Part shown: positions 46,268-55,228 of the stretch, one piece after another
Layout of the letters: each line of letters begins with the position of its first letter
How positions within the stretch are numbered: position 1 is the stretch's first letter
Assembly (NCBI GenBank): GCA_019243635.1
Contig: JAFAUB010000133.1
Coordinates: forward strand, 1 to 64,000
DNA length: 64,000 bases
Origin: Pseudonocardiales bacterium
Lineage (GTDB): Bacteria; Actinomycetota; Actinomycetes; Mycobacteriales; Pseudonocardiaceae
Direction: 5' to 3'
The notes under the pieces: model-generated
Told to the model about the DNA's origin: nothing
What the model saw: only the letters and a program-made list of their open reading frames with translations
The model's database searches: none
Made by a program: the position numbers and the translations under genes

Positions 46268-47706
46268 GTCTTGTGGTCGTCGGGCTGTCCCACCGCAGCG
46301 CGCCAGTCGAGGTGCTGGAGCGGGTCGCGGCGTCCACCGCTGATGCCGACAAGGTTCTGGGCGAGCTGCTGGAGCGCGAGCACGTCGAGGAGGCGCTGCT
46401 GCTCTGCACCTGTAACCGGGTCGAGGTCTACGCGGTGGTGGCGACCTTCCACGGTGGTCTGGCCGACATCACCGACATACTGGCGCGCCAGTGCGCGATC
46501 GCGCTGGAGGAGCTGACCGGCCATCTCTACGTGCACTACGCGGCGGCTGGTGTCGAGCACCTGTTCTCGGTAGCCGCCGGGCTCGACTCGATGGTCGTCG
46601 GCGAGCAGCAGATCCTGGGGCAGCTTCGCGCCGCGTACACCGGCGCCGAACAGGCGGGCACCATCGGGCGCCTGCTCCACGAGGTCGTGCAGCAGGCGCT
46701 GCGGGTCGGCAAACGGGTCCATACCGAGACCGGCATCGACGCCGCGGGAGCCTCCGTGGTCTCCGAAGCCCTCGCCGCGACGGCCGCCGCACTGGCTGGT
46801 GCCGGCGAGGGTGCACCCGGGGCGGGTCTCGACGGGGCGGCTCTCGACGGCACAGGTCTCGACGGCACGGGTCCACCCGGCGCGGGTCTGGCCGGTCGCC
46901 GGGCGTTGGTCCTCGGCGCCGGTTCACTGGGTGGGCTGGCTGCGGCGCAGCTGCGTAGGGCCGGCGTCGCCGAGATCGTGGTGGCCAACCGTACCCGAGT
47001 CAGCGCGGCGCGGCTGGCCGCGCTGTGTGAGGCCGAGGGCACCCCCGCCCAGGCCGCCGGTCTGGACGGCGTGGCCGCCGTGTTGACCGCCGTGGACGTG
47101 GTGATCTGCTGCACCGGCGCGAGTGACGCGGTGCTCAGCGTCGAGCAGGTCGCCGACGCTCGGGGCGTCGATCAGGCCACCGACGCCCGGGGTCACCGTC
47201 GGGTTCCGCTCGTGGTGTGCGACCTGGGGCTGCCCCGCAACGTCGAACCCGGGGTGGGCGAGCTGCCCGGGGTGACCCTGCTGGATCTCACCACCGTGGC
47301 CCGCCGGCTGGAGCAGCGCCCCGCAGCCTCCGATGCGGTAAGCGCCGCCCACCACCTCGTCGCCCAGGAGGTGCGCGCTTACCTGGTGACGCAGCGCACC
47401 CTGGAGGTCGCTCCGACGGTTGCCGCGCTGCGCAGGCGGGCCGCTGAGGTGGTGGACGCGGAGCTGATGCGGCTGGACGGTCGGCTGCCAGGACTCGATG
47501 CCGCAGTTCGCGAGGAGCTGGCGCGGACCGTGCGCCGGGTGGTGGACAAGCTGTTGCACGCCCCCACAGTGCGGGTCAAGCAGCTCGCCGAGACCGGTGG
47601 GGGCGCCGCCTACGCTGAGGCGCTGCGAGAGTTGTTCGAGCTGGACCCGAGGGCCGCCGCCGCCATCGCCGCGACCGTCCGCTCCGATCCGTCGAGGGCC
47701 GGGTGA
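46264..47706 (+). CDS. hemA: glutamyl-tRNA reductase
   Basis: First committed step of C5 haem synthesis: reduces Glu-tRNA to glutamate semialdehyde, 480 residues. [13 protein letters not shown], the catalytic Cys in [13 protein letters not shown], and [17 protein letters not shown] (NADPH) are clear. Residues about 179-212 are an extra Gly/Ala/Asp linker with Gly-Leu-Asp-Gly-Thr repeats, coded by a 15-bp repeat at 46799-46898 and placed between the catalytic and NADPH domains. It is unusual for the family. Confidence 0.95.
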   Translation: MSLVVVGLSHRSAPVEVLERVAASTADADKVLGELLEREHVEEALLLCTCNRVEVYAVVATFHGGLADITDILARQCAIALEELTGHLYVHYAAAGVEHLFSVAAGLDSMVVGEQQILGQLRAAYTGAEQAGTIGRLLHEVVQQALRVGKRVHTETGIDAAGASVVSEALAATAAALAGAGEGAPGAGLDGAALDGTGLDGTGPPGAGLAGRRALVLGAGSLGGLAAAQLRRAGVAEIVVANRTRVSAARLAALCEAEGTPAQAAGLDGVAAVLTAVDVVICCTGASDAVLSVEQVADARGVDQATDARGHRRVPLVVCDLGLPRNVEPGVGELPGVTLLDLTTVARRLEQRPAASDAVSAAHHLVAQEVRAYLVTQRTLEVAPTVAALRRRAAEVVDAELMRLDGRLPGLDAAVREELARTVRRVVDKLLHAPTVRVKQLAETGGGAAYAEALRELFELDPRAAAAIAATVRSDPSRAG

Positions 47707-48665
47707 TGGCCACGGCGCGGCGGTCGACAGTGCTGCTCGGAACCCGCAGCGGTGCGTTGGCGCTCGCCCATGCCGAGTGGGTGGCGCGGCGGTTGCGTGC
47801 CGCCGAGGTGCAGGTGCGGATTCTACCGGTGCACTCCGTCGGGGACGCCTTCTCGGCGTTGCGCGCGGCCCTGGTGGCCGGCGCGGTCGACGTGGCGGTG
47901 CACTCGTGCAAGGATCTGCCGACCGTGGCGGACCCTCGAGTGATCCTCGCCGCGGTACCGGAGCGCGCGGACCCACGCGATGCGCTGGTGGCCCGAGACG
48001 GGCTGGTGCTCGGCGAGCTGCCTGCCGGGGCGCTGCTCGGCACTGGTTCGCTGCGGCGCGCCGCGCAGCTGCGGGCGCTGGGTCTGGGGCTGCGGGTGGT
48101 GCCGATCCGCGGCGACGTCGGTTCGCGGATCGCCCGGGTCGCCGACGGCGAGCTCGACGGTGTGGTGGTCGCCGCCGCCGGGCTGGCCCGGCTCGGCCGG
48201 ATCGATGAGGCCACCGAGCTGCTCGACCCGTTGCAGATGTTGCCCGCGCCCGGGCAGGGAGCGCTGGCCTGCGAGTGCCGGGTCGATGACCTGGACACCG
48301 AGCACCTGCTGGGCACGCTGCTCGATGACGCCGGGGTGCGCGCCGCGGTCACCGCCGAGTGGGCGTTGCTCGCTTCGGTCGCGGCCGGCTGCAGCGCCCC
48401 GGTCGGTGCGTTGGCCGATGTCGTCGAGGACCTGGACGACGAGGGACGGGTCGTGTTGCGGCTGTTTCTGCGGGGGGTTGCGGCCACCGTGGACGACGAC
48501 CTGATCAGGTCGTCGTCCACGGCGCCGTATTCCGATGGGGAGTTGACCGATGCCGAGAACCTCGGCCGCCAGGTTGCGGCCGACTTGCTGGACCTGGGTG
48601 CCGGCACGCTGGGTGCGGACCCAGCGCTGCATGGCCAGTGTCCCGGCCTGATGGGAAACGAGTAA
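47706..48665 (+). CDS. hemC: porphobilinogen deaminase (hydroxymethylbilane synthase)
   Basis: Joins four porphobilinogens, 319 residues from ATG 47706 (GTG 47703 possible; both overlap the hemA stop). GTRSGALALAHAEWV, HSCKDLPT, LLGTGSLRRAAQLRA, LPAPGQGALACECR and the dipyrromethane-binding Cys in VAAGCSAPVGAL are present. Two oddities: the loop after PVHSVGD goes straight to AFSALRAAL, lacking about 13 residues found in relatives, and the C-terminal domain contains DDDLIRSSSTAP, which is coded by a perfect 36-bp palindrome. It may be fully active, since the missing loop is flexible in the known structure. Confidence 0.92.
   Translation: MATARRSTVLLGTRSGALALAHAEWVARRLRAAEVQVRILPVHSVGDAFSALRAALVAGAVDVAVHSCKDLPTVADPRVILAAVPERADPRDALVARDGLVLGELPAGALLGTGSLRRAAQLRALGLGLRVVPIRGDVGSRIARVADGELDGVVVAAAGLARLGRIDEATELLDPLQMLPAPGQGALACECRVDDLDTEHLLGTLLDDAGVRAAVTAEWALLASVAAGCSAPVGALADVVEDLDDEGRVVLRLFLRGVAATVDDDLIRSSSTAPYSDGELTDAENLGRQVAADLLDLGAGTLGADPALHGQCPGLMGNE
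48487..48522. repeat. perfect 36-bp palindrome inside hemC
   Basis: Every base from 48487 to 48504 is complementary to 48522 to 48505; the centre is TGATCA. It lies in the coding frame of hemC. No such structure is required by the protein. Confidence 0.95.
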
Positions 48666-48669
48666 GTAC

Positions 48670-50199
48670 ATGAGCCGTGTCTGCAAGACCACCGGACGGA
48701 TCGCCTTTGTCGGTGCTGGTCCCGGCGACGCCGGAATGCTCACCGTGCGAGCGCAGCATCTGCTGAGCCGCGTCGATCTGCTGGTGACCGACCCCGACGT
48801 GCCCGCCGGCGTGCTCGCGCTGGCGGCGCGGAGCGCCGAGGTGCGCCCGGCGGTGGGGGAGCCCGGCGAGGTCGCCAAGGATCTGGTCGCCGAGGCCAAG
48901 GGTGGGCGGGTCGTGGTGCGCTTGGTATCGGGGGATCCGCTGACCGCCGACGCTGTGGTCGCCGAGGCGCTGGCCGTGGCCCGCACCTCGGTATCGTTCG
49001 AGGTGGTGCCCGGCGTGCCGATGGGTACCGCGGTGCCGGCTTTCGCCGGCGTGCCGCTGGGCTCCGGGCACACCGAAGCCGACGTCCGCGCGGGCGTGGA
49101 CTGGGCGTCCCTGGCCGCGGTGTCGGGTCCACTGGTGCTGCACGCCACCGCGTCACATCTGGCCGAGGCGGCCTCCGCGCTGGTCGAGCACGGGCTGGCT
49201 CCGCACACCCCGGTGGCGATCACCGTCGCGGGCACCATGCCCACCCAGCACACGGTGGAGACCACCCTGGTGTCGCTGAGCGGTGACATCGGCGAGCTCA
49301 CCGGGCCGCTGGTGGTGACCGTCGGCTCAGCGGTGGGGCAGCGGGCGAAGCTGTCCTGGTGGGAGTCCCGGGCGCTGTACGGCTGGAAGGTGCTGGTGCC
49401 GAGGACCAAGGAGCAGGCCGGGGCGATGAGCGAGCGGCTGGCGCTGCACGGCGCGGTGCCGGTAGAGGTCCCGACCATCTCGGTGGAGCCGCCCCGGTCC
49501 CCGGCGCAGATGGAGCGCTCGGTCAAAGGCCTGGTCGACGGCCGTTACCAGTGGGTGGTGTTCACCTCCACCAACGCGGTCCGGGCGGTCTGGGACAAGT
49601 TCTCCGAGTTCGGGCTGGATGCCCGCGCGTTCGCCGGGGTGAAGATCGCCTGCGTGGGGGAAGCCACCGCGGACAAGGTGCGCTCGATGGGGATCGTCCC
49701 GGAGCTGCTGCCCTCGGGTGAGCAGTCCTCCGAAGGCCTGCTCACCGACTTCCCGCCCTTCGATGACGTGCTCGACCCGGTGGACCGGGTGCTGCTGCCT
49801 CGGGCGGACATCGCCACCGAGACGCTGGCCGCCGGGCTGCGCGAGCGGGGCTGGGAGATCGACGACGTGACGGCTTACCGCACGGTGCGGGCCGCTCCGC
49901 CGCCGGCCGAGACCCGAGAGATGATCAAGACAGGTGGCTTCGACGCGGTATGCTTCACGTCCTCGTCCACGGTGCGCAACCTGGTGGGTATCGCCGGCAA
50001 GCCGCATACTCGCACGATCGTCGCCTGCATCGGCCCAGCGACCGCGGAGACCGCGGTCGAGTTCGGCCTCCGGGTGGATGTGCAGCCCGAGGTGGCGCAG
50101 GTCGGCGCCCTGGTCGACGCATTGGCCGAGCACGCCGCCCAGCTCCGCGCCGAGGGCGCCCTGCCCCCACCCCGCAAAGCCAAAAGCCGCCGCCGCTAG
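48670..50199 (+). CDS. hemD: uroporphyrinogen-III methyltransferase-like / synthase fusion
   Basis: 509 residues. The N-terminal half (to about 235) has the tetrapyrrole methylase fold with FVGAGPGDAGMLTVRA, but the usual LKGGDP box reads LVSGDP, so methylation activity may be lost or altered. The C-terminal half is uroporphyrinogen-III synthase (WVVFTSTNAVRAVWDK, VCFTSSSTVRNL), which cyclises hydroxymethylbilane. This fused form is standard for actinobacterial HemD. The start is ATG 48670. Confidence 0.93.
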   Translation: MSRVCKTTGRIAFVGAGPGDAGMLTVRAQHLLSRVDLLVTDPDVPAGVLALAARSAEVRPAVGEPGEVAKDLVAEAKGGRVVVRLVSGDPLTADAVVAEALAVARTSVSFEVVPGVPMGTAVPAFAGVPLGSGHTEADVRAGVDWASLAAVSGPLVLHATASHLAEAASALVEHGLAPHTPVAITVAGTMPTQHTVETTLVSLSGDIGELTGPLVVTVGSAVGQRAKLSWWESRALYGWKVLVPRTKEQAGAMSERLALHGAVPVEVPTISVEPPRSPAQMERSVKGLVDGRYQWVVFTSTNAVRAVWDKFSEFGLDARAFAGVKIACVGEATADKVRSMGIVPELLPSGEQSSEGLLTDFPPFDDVLDPVDRVLLPRADIATETLAAGLRERGWEIDDVTAYRTVRAAPPPAETREMIKTGGFDAVCFTSSSTVRNLVGIAGKPHTRTIVACIGPATAETAVEFGLRVDVQPEVAQVGALVDALAEHAAQLRAEGALPPPRKAKSRRR

Positions 50200-50215
50200 C
50201 CCCCCCTGTGGACAA

Positions 50216-50261
50216 CCCGTGAGTGGCGATGCGAGTCATGACTCGCATCGCCACTCACGGG
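50216..50261 (+). terminator. perfect 46-bp palindrome between hemD and hemB
   Basis: Bases 50216-50238 are the exact complement of 50261-50239 with no loop. In RNA it would form a very stable hairpin just upstream of the hemB ribosome site (GGAGG at 50266). It could be an internal terminator, a processing or stability element, or a protein-binding site. No T-run follows. Confidence 0.75.
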
Positions 50262-50274
50262 GGCCGGAGGCCCC

Positions 50275-51246
50275 ATGTACCCGATGAGCCGGCCGCGCCG
50301 GTTGCGCACCACGGCGGCGATGCGCCGGCTGGTCGCTGAGACGACGGTGCGCACGCACCAGCTGGTGCTGCCGGTGTTTGTCAAGCAGGGCGCTGCGGCA
50401 CCGGTCCCCATCCCCTCCATGCCTGGCGTCGTGCAGCACACTCGGGACTCCCTGCGCAAGACTGCGGCCGAGGCGGTGGCCGTCGGGTTAGGCGGGATCA
50501 TGCTGTTCGGTGTGCCCGCCACCAGGGACGCCACCGGCTCCGGCGGGATCGACCCGGACGGCGTGCTCAACACCGCCGTGCGCGACGTGCATGCCGAGGT
50601 CGGGGACGACATCGTGATCATGGCTGACACGTGTCTGGACGAGTTCACCGATCACGGGCACTGCGGCCTGCTGGACGCGGCCGGCCGGGTGGACAACGAC
50701 GCGACCCTCGCGGTGTACGCGCAGCTGGCCCTCGCGCAGGTGCGGGCCGGGGCCCACGTGGTCGGGCTCAGCGGCATGATGGATGGCCAGGTGGGAGTGG
50801 TCCGGGCGGCGCTGGATGCCGAGGGCCACCACGACGCCGGGATCCTGGCCTACAGCGCCAAGTACGCCTCGGCGTTGTACGGACCGTTCCGCGACGCGGT
50901 GGAGTCACAGCTGTGCGGGGACCGCCTGACCTACCAGCAGGACCCGGCGAATGCCCGCGAAGCGCTGCGCGAGGCGGCGCTGGATCTCGCCGAAGGCGCC
51001 GACATCGTGATGGTCAAGCCGGCGATGTCCTACCTGGACGTGCTGCACGCGGTCGCCGAGGTCTCCGACGTCTCCGTCGCCGCCTACCAGGTCTCTGGCG
51101 AGTACTCGATGGTGGAGGCGGCGGTGGCCCGCGGCTGGCTGGACCGCCGGCGCACCGTGCTGGAGACGCTGACCTCGATCCGCCGGGCCGGTGCCGATCT
51201 GGTGCTGACCTACTGGGCGGTGCAGGCCGCAGGCTGGCTGCGCTGA
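50275..51246 (+). CDS. hemB: delta-aminolevulinic acid dehydratase
   Basis: Condenses two aminolevulinates to porphobilinogen, 323 residues. Schiff-base lysines are in YSAKYASALYGP and MVKPAMSYLD. The metal site reads DTCLDEFTDHGHCG, with Cys kept at two of the three zinc positions and Asp at the other, an intermediate between zinc and magnesium types. RLTYQQDP and YQVSGEYSMV are conserved. Start ATG 50275. Confidence 0.96.
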   Translation: MYPMSRPRRLRTTAAMRRLVAETTVRTHQLVLPVFVKQGAAAPVPIPSMPGVVQHTRDSLRKTAAEAVAVGLGGIMLFGVPATRDATGSGGIDPDGVLNTAVRDVHAEVGDDIVIMADTCLDEFTDHGHCGLLDAAGRVDNDATLAVYAQLALAQVRAGAHVVGLSGMMDGQVGVVRAALDAEGHHDAGILAYSAKYASALYGPFRDAVESQLCGDRLTYQQDPANAREALREAALDLAEGADIVMVKPAMSYLDVLHAVAEVSDVSVAAYQVSGEYSMVEAAVARGWLDRRRTVLETLTSIRRAGADLVLTYWAVQAAGWLR

Positions 51247-51329
51247 CCTCAGCGTGCCCTCGGCGGTGCAGGTGGTCCGCGGCTACGCGGGGGAAGCCGT
51301 GACAACGATCCCGCCGCCCTCGGACCCGT

Positions 51330-51627
51330 AGGTTCAGCGCTGGCCGGCGCCCGGTTGAGTGGGTGGGCGAGCGCCTCGGCGATCTCGTCGAGGATCGGTT
51401 CGAGCAGGGTCCGAACATCGTGGGCTGTGTAGCGCAGGATGGTGCACCCGTGCTTGACCGGCACGTTCTGCCGAGTGCGGTCGGCTTGGAAGGCAACCCA
51501 GCTGCCGTGGGTGCGGTACCCGTCCACCTCGAGGACCAGCCCTCCGGTGGAGGAAGTCCGCGATGTACCCGAGTACCGGCTCGATGTCGCTTCCTCGGGT
51601 CACGGTGACCACGCTGCCAGCGCTCAC
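51330..51627 (-). pseudogene. DUF559 endonuclease-like C-terminal fragment, frameshifted
   Basis: Two minus frames together give DIEPVLGYIADFL followed by DGYRTHGSWVAFQADRTRQN and HGCTILRYTAHDVRTLLEPILDEI, the last third of a DUF559 (Vsr-like) protein. The first part of the gene is gone and one frame break is present. It fills most of the gap between hemB and the next membrane protein. Confidence 0.6.
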
Positions 51628-51729
51628 CGACAGTCCCCGCGACCTACTACGGCCACGTGGTCCGGACGTGAGCGCGCTGACGCGGAATTTCTGTGACGGC
51701 GCGGATGTACCACGGCTACCGTCGCAGGC

Positions 51730-52233
51730 ATGACCATGCCACCTCCTCCGGAGGACTATTCGACAGGGCAGGCGCCGCTGCGGGGAAACCGGCCGAAGGA
51801 GGTCGAGATTTCCTTCTGGCTCTGGATCGCCACCGTCGTGCTCGGCGTGGTCGGGATGATCGCCATGTACAGCCAGATCAACCAGATCCGAGCCGAGGCG
51901 ATCAATCGGGTGCTTGCCCAGAACCCGGCGGCGGACCAGTCGACGATCGAGAGCGCCACGACGGCCGGGTTCATCATCGGGAGCGTGCTGGGGCTGCTCG
52001 TCGTGGCCGCCGAGCTCGTCTTCGTGTTCTTGATGCGCGGAGGACGTAACTGGGCGCGGATCGTGCTGGCCGTGCTCGGTGGTCTGGGCGTGCTGTTGGG
52101 GCTGATCGGCCTCGCTATCGGAGGCGGGTCGATTACCGGGCTGCTCCAGCTGCTGCTTCTCATCGGGGCGATCGTGACCATGTTCTTGCCTCCGGCCAAT
52201 GCCTGGTTTCAGCCCCGCCGCCCCGGCTTCTGA
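51730..52233 (+). CDS. four-helix membrane protein
   Basis: 167 residues, four clear hydrophobic helices (about 30-50, 77-97, 107-130 and 133-155) after a Pro-rich soluble start (MPPPPEDYSTG). The last helix is followed by a short basic tail. No family motif is recognised. It is transcribed with the hem genes' direction but 480 bases after hemB. Confidence 0.7.
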   Translation: MTMPPPPEDYSTGQAPLRGNRPKEVEISFWLWIATVVLGVVGMIAMYSQINQIRAEAINRVLAQNPAADQSTIESATTAGFIIGSVLGLLVVAAELVFVFLMRGGRNWARIVLAVLGGLGVLLGLIGLAIGGGSITGLLQLLLLIGAIVTMFLPPANAWFQPRRPGF

Positions 52234-52416
52234 GGGCCTGGGTGGTCCCTGGGTCTTCGCCGCTACCGGACAGGGTGGGCGGGCATGGCGCCATGCTGGC
52301 GCGGTGGGGTGCGGCGGTGGGACGGTCGGTCACCGGCTCGCTCACGGGTCATGGTGCCGGCGATCACTGGTGATCCCGCCGACCAGCTGCGGGAGGTGTC
52401 ATGGCAGGGTGCGGGT

Positions 52417-52683
52417 GTGGGTTTCGTGACGTCGACGCAGCGGCGCTCGCCGCGGGTCGTGGTGGCCGTGGCCGAGGTGCTGACCGCCGTCGTGCTCGCC
52501 GGGCTTGCCTGGTGGTGCTGGCATCGTGGCGTGCACGTCACGATGCGCCGCGGCGTCGCGCTCAGCCGCGTCGAGGGGAGCTGGTGGGCGGCCGCCACCG
52601 GCGCGGCCACCCTTGCCGGGATCCTGCTGCTCGACGCCGGGCGCGAGGCGGTCCTCGCGCGTGGTGGAGACCGGCTCGCGTGA
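52417..52683 (+). CDS. small membrane protein upstream of hemL
   Basis: 88 residues from GTG 52417 (an earlier start gives a longer, Arg-rich N-terminus). Two hydrophobic helices, [22 protein letters not shown] and [17 protein letters not shown], with a Trp-rich boundary. Its stop overlaps the hemL start (GTGA), so the two are coupled. Function unknown. Confidence 0.65.
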   Translation: MGFVTSTQRRSPRVVVAVAEVLTAVVLAGLAWWCWHRGVHVTMRRGVALSRVEGSWWAAATGAATLAGILLLDAGREAVLARGGDRLA

Positions 52684-53990
52684 GCGCCACCGAGTCGTCC
52701 CGGCTGTTCGACCGGGCCAGTGCTGTGATCCCCGGCGGGGTGAACTCTCCGGTGCGGGCTTTCCGCGCGGTCGGTGGCACGCCGCGCTTCATGGTCGCGG
52801 CGGCCGGGCCCTACCTGTGGGACGCCGATGGCAACCGCTACGTCGACCTGGTCTCGTCCTGGGGGCCGATGATCCTGGGTCACGCGCACCCCGCGGTGGT
52901 GGACGCGGTACGGACGACCGCCACGCGGGGGCTGTCCTTCGGCACTCCGACCATCGGGGAGGTCGAGCTCGCCGAGGAGATCGTGCGCCGAGTCCCACCG
53001 GTCGAGCAGGTCCGGCTGGTCAACTCCGGCACGGAGGCGACGATGAGCGCGATCCGGCTGGCCCGGGGCGTCACCGGGCGCCCCGTGGTGGTCAAGTTCG
53101 CCGGGCACTACCACGGGCACGTCGACGCGCTGCTCGTCGCCGCCGGCTCCGGCGTCGCCACCTTCGGGCTGCCCAGTAGCCCCGGCGTCACCGGCGCGCA
53201 GGCCGCTGACACGATCGTGGCGCCCTACAACGACCTCGACGCGGTCCGCGCCCTGTTCACCGAACGGGGAACCGAGATCGCCGCCGTCATCGCCGAGGCG
53301 GCCGCCGGGAACATGGGCGCGGTACCACCCGACCCCGGCTTCAACGCCGCGCTGCGCGAGCTGTGCCACGCCCACGGTGCGCTGCTGATCCTGGACGAGG
53401 TGATGACCGGGTTTCGGGTCTCGGCTGCGGGCTGGTTCGGGCTCGAGCGGGTGAGCGCTGACCTTTACACCTTCGGCAAGGTGATGTCCGGCGGGCTGCC
53501 GGCCGCGGCGTTCGGTGGCGCCGCGGAGCTGATGGCCTACCTCGCGCCGGCCGGGCCGGTGTACCAGGCGGGCACGCTGTCCGGGAACCCGGTGGCGGTG
53601 GCCGCCGGGCTGGCCACCCTGCGGGCCGCCGACCAGGAGGTCTACGCCCGGCTGGATGCCGCGGCCACCCGGCTGGCCGGTCTGCTCGACCAGGCGTTGG
53701 AGGCTGAGGGCGTGCCGCATCTGGTACAGACCGCAGGCTCGCTGCTCAGCGTGTTCTTCACCGACACCACCACTGCGGCGGTGCGGAACTACGCCGGGGT
53801 GCACGCCACCCAGACCTGGCGTTTCCCGGCGTTCTTCCACGCGCTGCTCGCTTGCGGCGTCTACGCCCCGCCCAGTGCGTTCGAGTCCTGGTTCGTCTCC
53901 GCGGCCCTGGACACCGAGGCATTCGAGGTGGTCGCCGCGGCGCTGCCCCACGCCGCCCGGGCCGCCGCCCAAGCTCGGGAAGGCGCATGA
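52680..53990 (+). CDS. hemL: glutamate-1-semialdehyde 2,1-aminomutase
   Basis: PLP enzyme that makes 5-aminolevulinate from the HemA product, 436 residues. [22 protein letters not shown] is the usual start; the PLP lysine lies in [34 protein letters not shown] binds the phosphate. GTG 52680 is fixed by overlap with the upstream stop. The gene overlaps the next one (ATGA). Confidence 0.97.
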   Translation: MSATESSRLFDRASAVIPGGVNSPVRAFRAVGGTPRFMVAAAGPYLWDADGNRYVDLVSSWGPMILGHAHPAVVDAVRTTATRGLSFGTPTIGEVELAEEIVRRVPPVEQVRLVNSGTEATMSAIRLARGVTGRPVVVKFAGHYHGHVDALLVAAGSGVATFGLPSSPGVTGAQAADTIVAPYNDLDAVRALFTERGTEIAAVIAEAAAGNMGAVPPDPGFNAALRELCHAHGALLILDEVMTGFRVSAAGWFGLERVSADLYTFGKVMSGGLPAAAFGGAAELMAYLAPAGPVYQAGTLSGNPVAVAAGLATLRAADQEVYARLDAAATRLAGLLDQALEAEGVPHLVQTAGSLLSVFFTDTTTAAVRNYAGVHATQTWRFPAFFHALLACGVYAPPSAFESWFVSAALDTEAFEVVAAALPHAARAAAQAREGA

Positions 53991-54598
53991 GCCGTACTGT
54001 GGTCCACCTGCTGCGACACGGCGAGGTGCACAACCCGGACGGAATCCTCTACGGCCGGCTACCCGGCTTCTGGCTCTCCGAGGTGGGCATCCGCCAAGCT
54101 GAGCAGGTCGCGGCGCATCTCGGGGACCACGAGGTGGTGCATGTGGTCGCCTCGCCGTTGCTGCGGGCGCAGCAGACCGCGGTGCCGATCGCCCTGACGC
54201 ACGGCGTGGACCTGGTCACCGACGAGCAGCTGACCGAGGCGGGCAACGTGTTCGAGGGCACCCCGGTGTCGGTCGCCGACGGGGCACTGCGTGACCCGAG
54301 GAACTGGCTCGCGTTGCGTAACCCGTTCCGGCCGTCCTGGGGCGAGCCGTACCGGGAGATCGCGGCCCGGATGCTCGCCGCGATGCACGGGGCCCGCGAG
54401 CGGGCCGCCGGGCATGAAGCGGTCTGCGTGTCACATCAGCTGCCGATCTGCGCGCTGGTCCGGCACCTGACCGGGCGGCGGCTCTGGCACGACCCGCGGC
54501 GCCGGCGGTGCTCGCCGGCGTCGTTGACCAGCCTGGTGTTCGCCAAGGGGGCACTGGTCGACGTGGTCTACAGCCAACCGATGGTGACCAGGGCATGA
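53987..54598 (+). CDS. histidine phosphatase family protein
   Basis: 203 residues. [13 protein letters not shown] carries the phosphorylated His, [10 protein letters not shown] the second Arg, and [13 protein letters not shown] the second His. Resembles the Rv0525-type protein that follows hemL in mycobacteria. The substrate is not known. Confidence 0.92.
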   Translation: MSRTVVHLLRHGEVHNPDGILYGRLPGFWLSEVGIRQAEQVAAHLGDHEVVHVVASPLLRAQQTAVPIALTHGVDLVTDEQLTEAGNVFEGTPVSVADGALRDPRNWLALRNPFRPSWGEPYREIAARMLAAMHGARERAAGHEAVCVSHQLPICALVRHLTGRRLWHDPRRRRCSPASLTSLVFAKGALVDVVYSQPMVTRA

Positions 54599-55194
54599 GG
54601 CGCGCACTGTCGCTCTTCACGGCGGTTCTCCTGCTGGCCGGCTGCGCCACGGTGCTGCTGGCCGGCTGTGCCACCGGGACCGACGCGGTGGCCCGCGGCG
54701 GCACCTTCGAGTTCGTCTCACCCGGCGGCAGGACCGACATCTTCTACGACCCACCGACCATCCGGGGCACCGTCGGCGAGCTGTCCGGGGACAGCCTCAC
54801 CGAACCCGGGACGACGGTGTCGCTCGCGCGCTACCCCAACGAGGTGGTGGTGCTCAACATCTGGGGCTCGTGGTGCGGACCGTGCCGGTCCGAGGCCGCT
54901 GAGCTGGTTCGGGTCGCCCACGCGACGGCGAGCCGGGGCGTGCGGTTCGTCGGGATCGACGTGCGGGACGATCGGGCCGCCGGGGCGGACTTCGCCCGCG
55001 ACTTCGGCCTGACCTACCCGTCGATCTTCGACCCGCCCGGCCGCACCCTGTTCGCTCTCAGCGGTATCCCACGTTCGGTGGTGCCCTTGACGGTCGTGCT
55101 GGACCGCCACCACCGGGTCGCCGCGGTATTCCTGCACGCCATGCACGCCCAAGATCTACAGCCTGCGGTGCAGCGCATCGCCACGGAGCGCTGA
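54595..55194 (+). CDS. TlpA/ResA-like thioredoxin lipoprotein
   Basis: 199 residues. A signal with two lipobox sequences in a row (LLLAGC with Cys17 and LLAGC with Cys25), from a short tandem duplication of DNA. The redox domain has WGSWCGPCRSEAAEL. ResA-type proteins keep apocytochrome c cysteines reduced for haem attachment. In mycobacteria ccdA and the ResB/C genes come next; here a defence-type gene does. Confidence 0.93.
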   Translation: MRRALSLFTAVLLLAGCATVLLAGCATGTDAVARGGTFEFVSPGGRTDIFYDPPTIRGTVGELSGDSLTEPGTTVSLARYPNEVVVLNIWGSWCGPCRSEAAELVRVAHATASRGVRFVGIDVRDDRAAGADFARDFGLTYPSIFDPPGRTLFALSGIPRSVVPLTVVLDRHHRVAAVFLHAMHAQDLQPAVQRIATER

Positions 55195-55228
55195 CTCCCG
55201 GTGTTCGCGTCGCGGTTAGCATTCGTGG

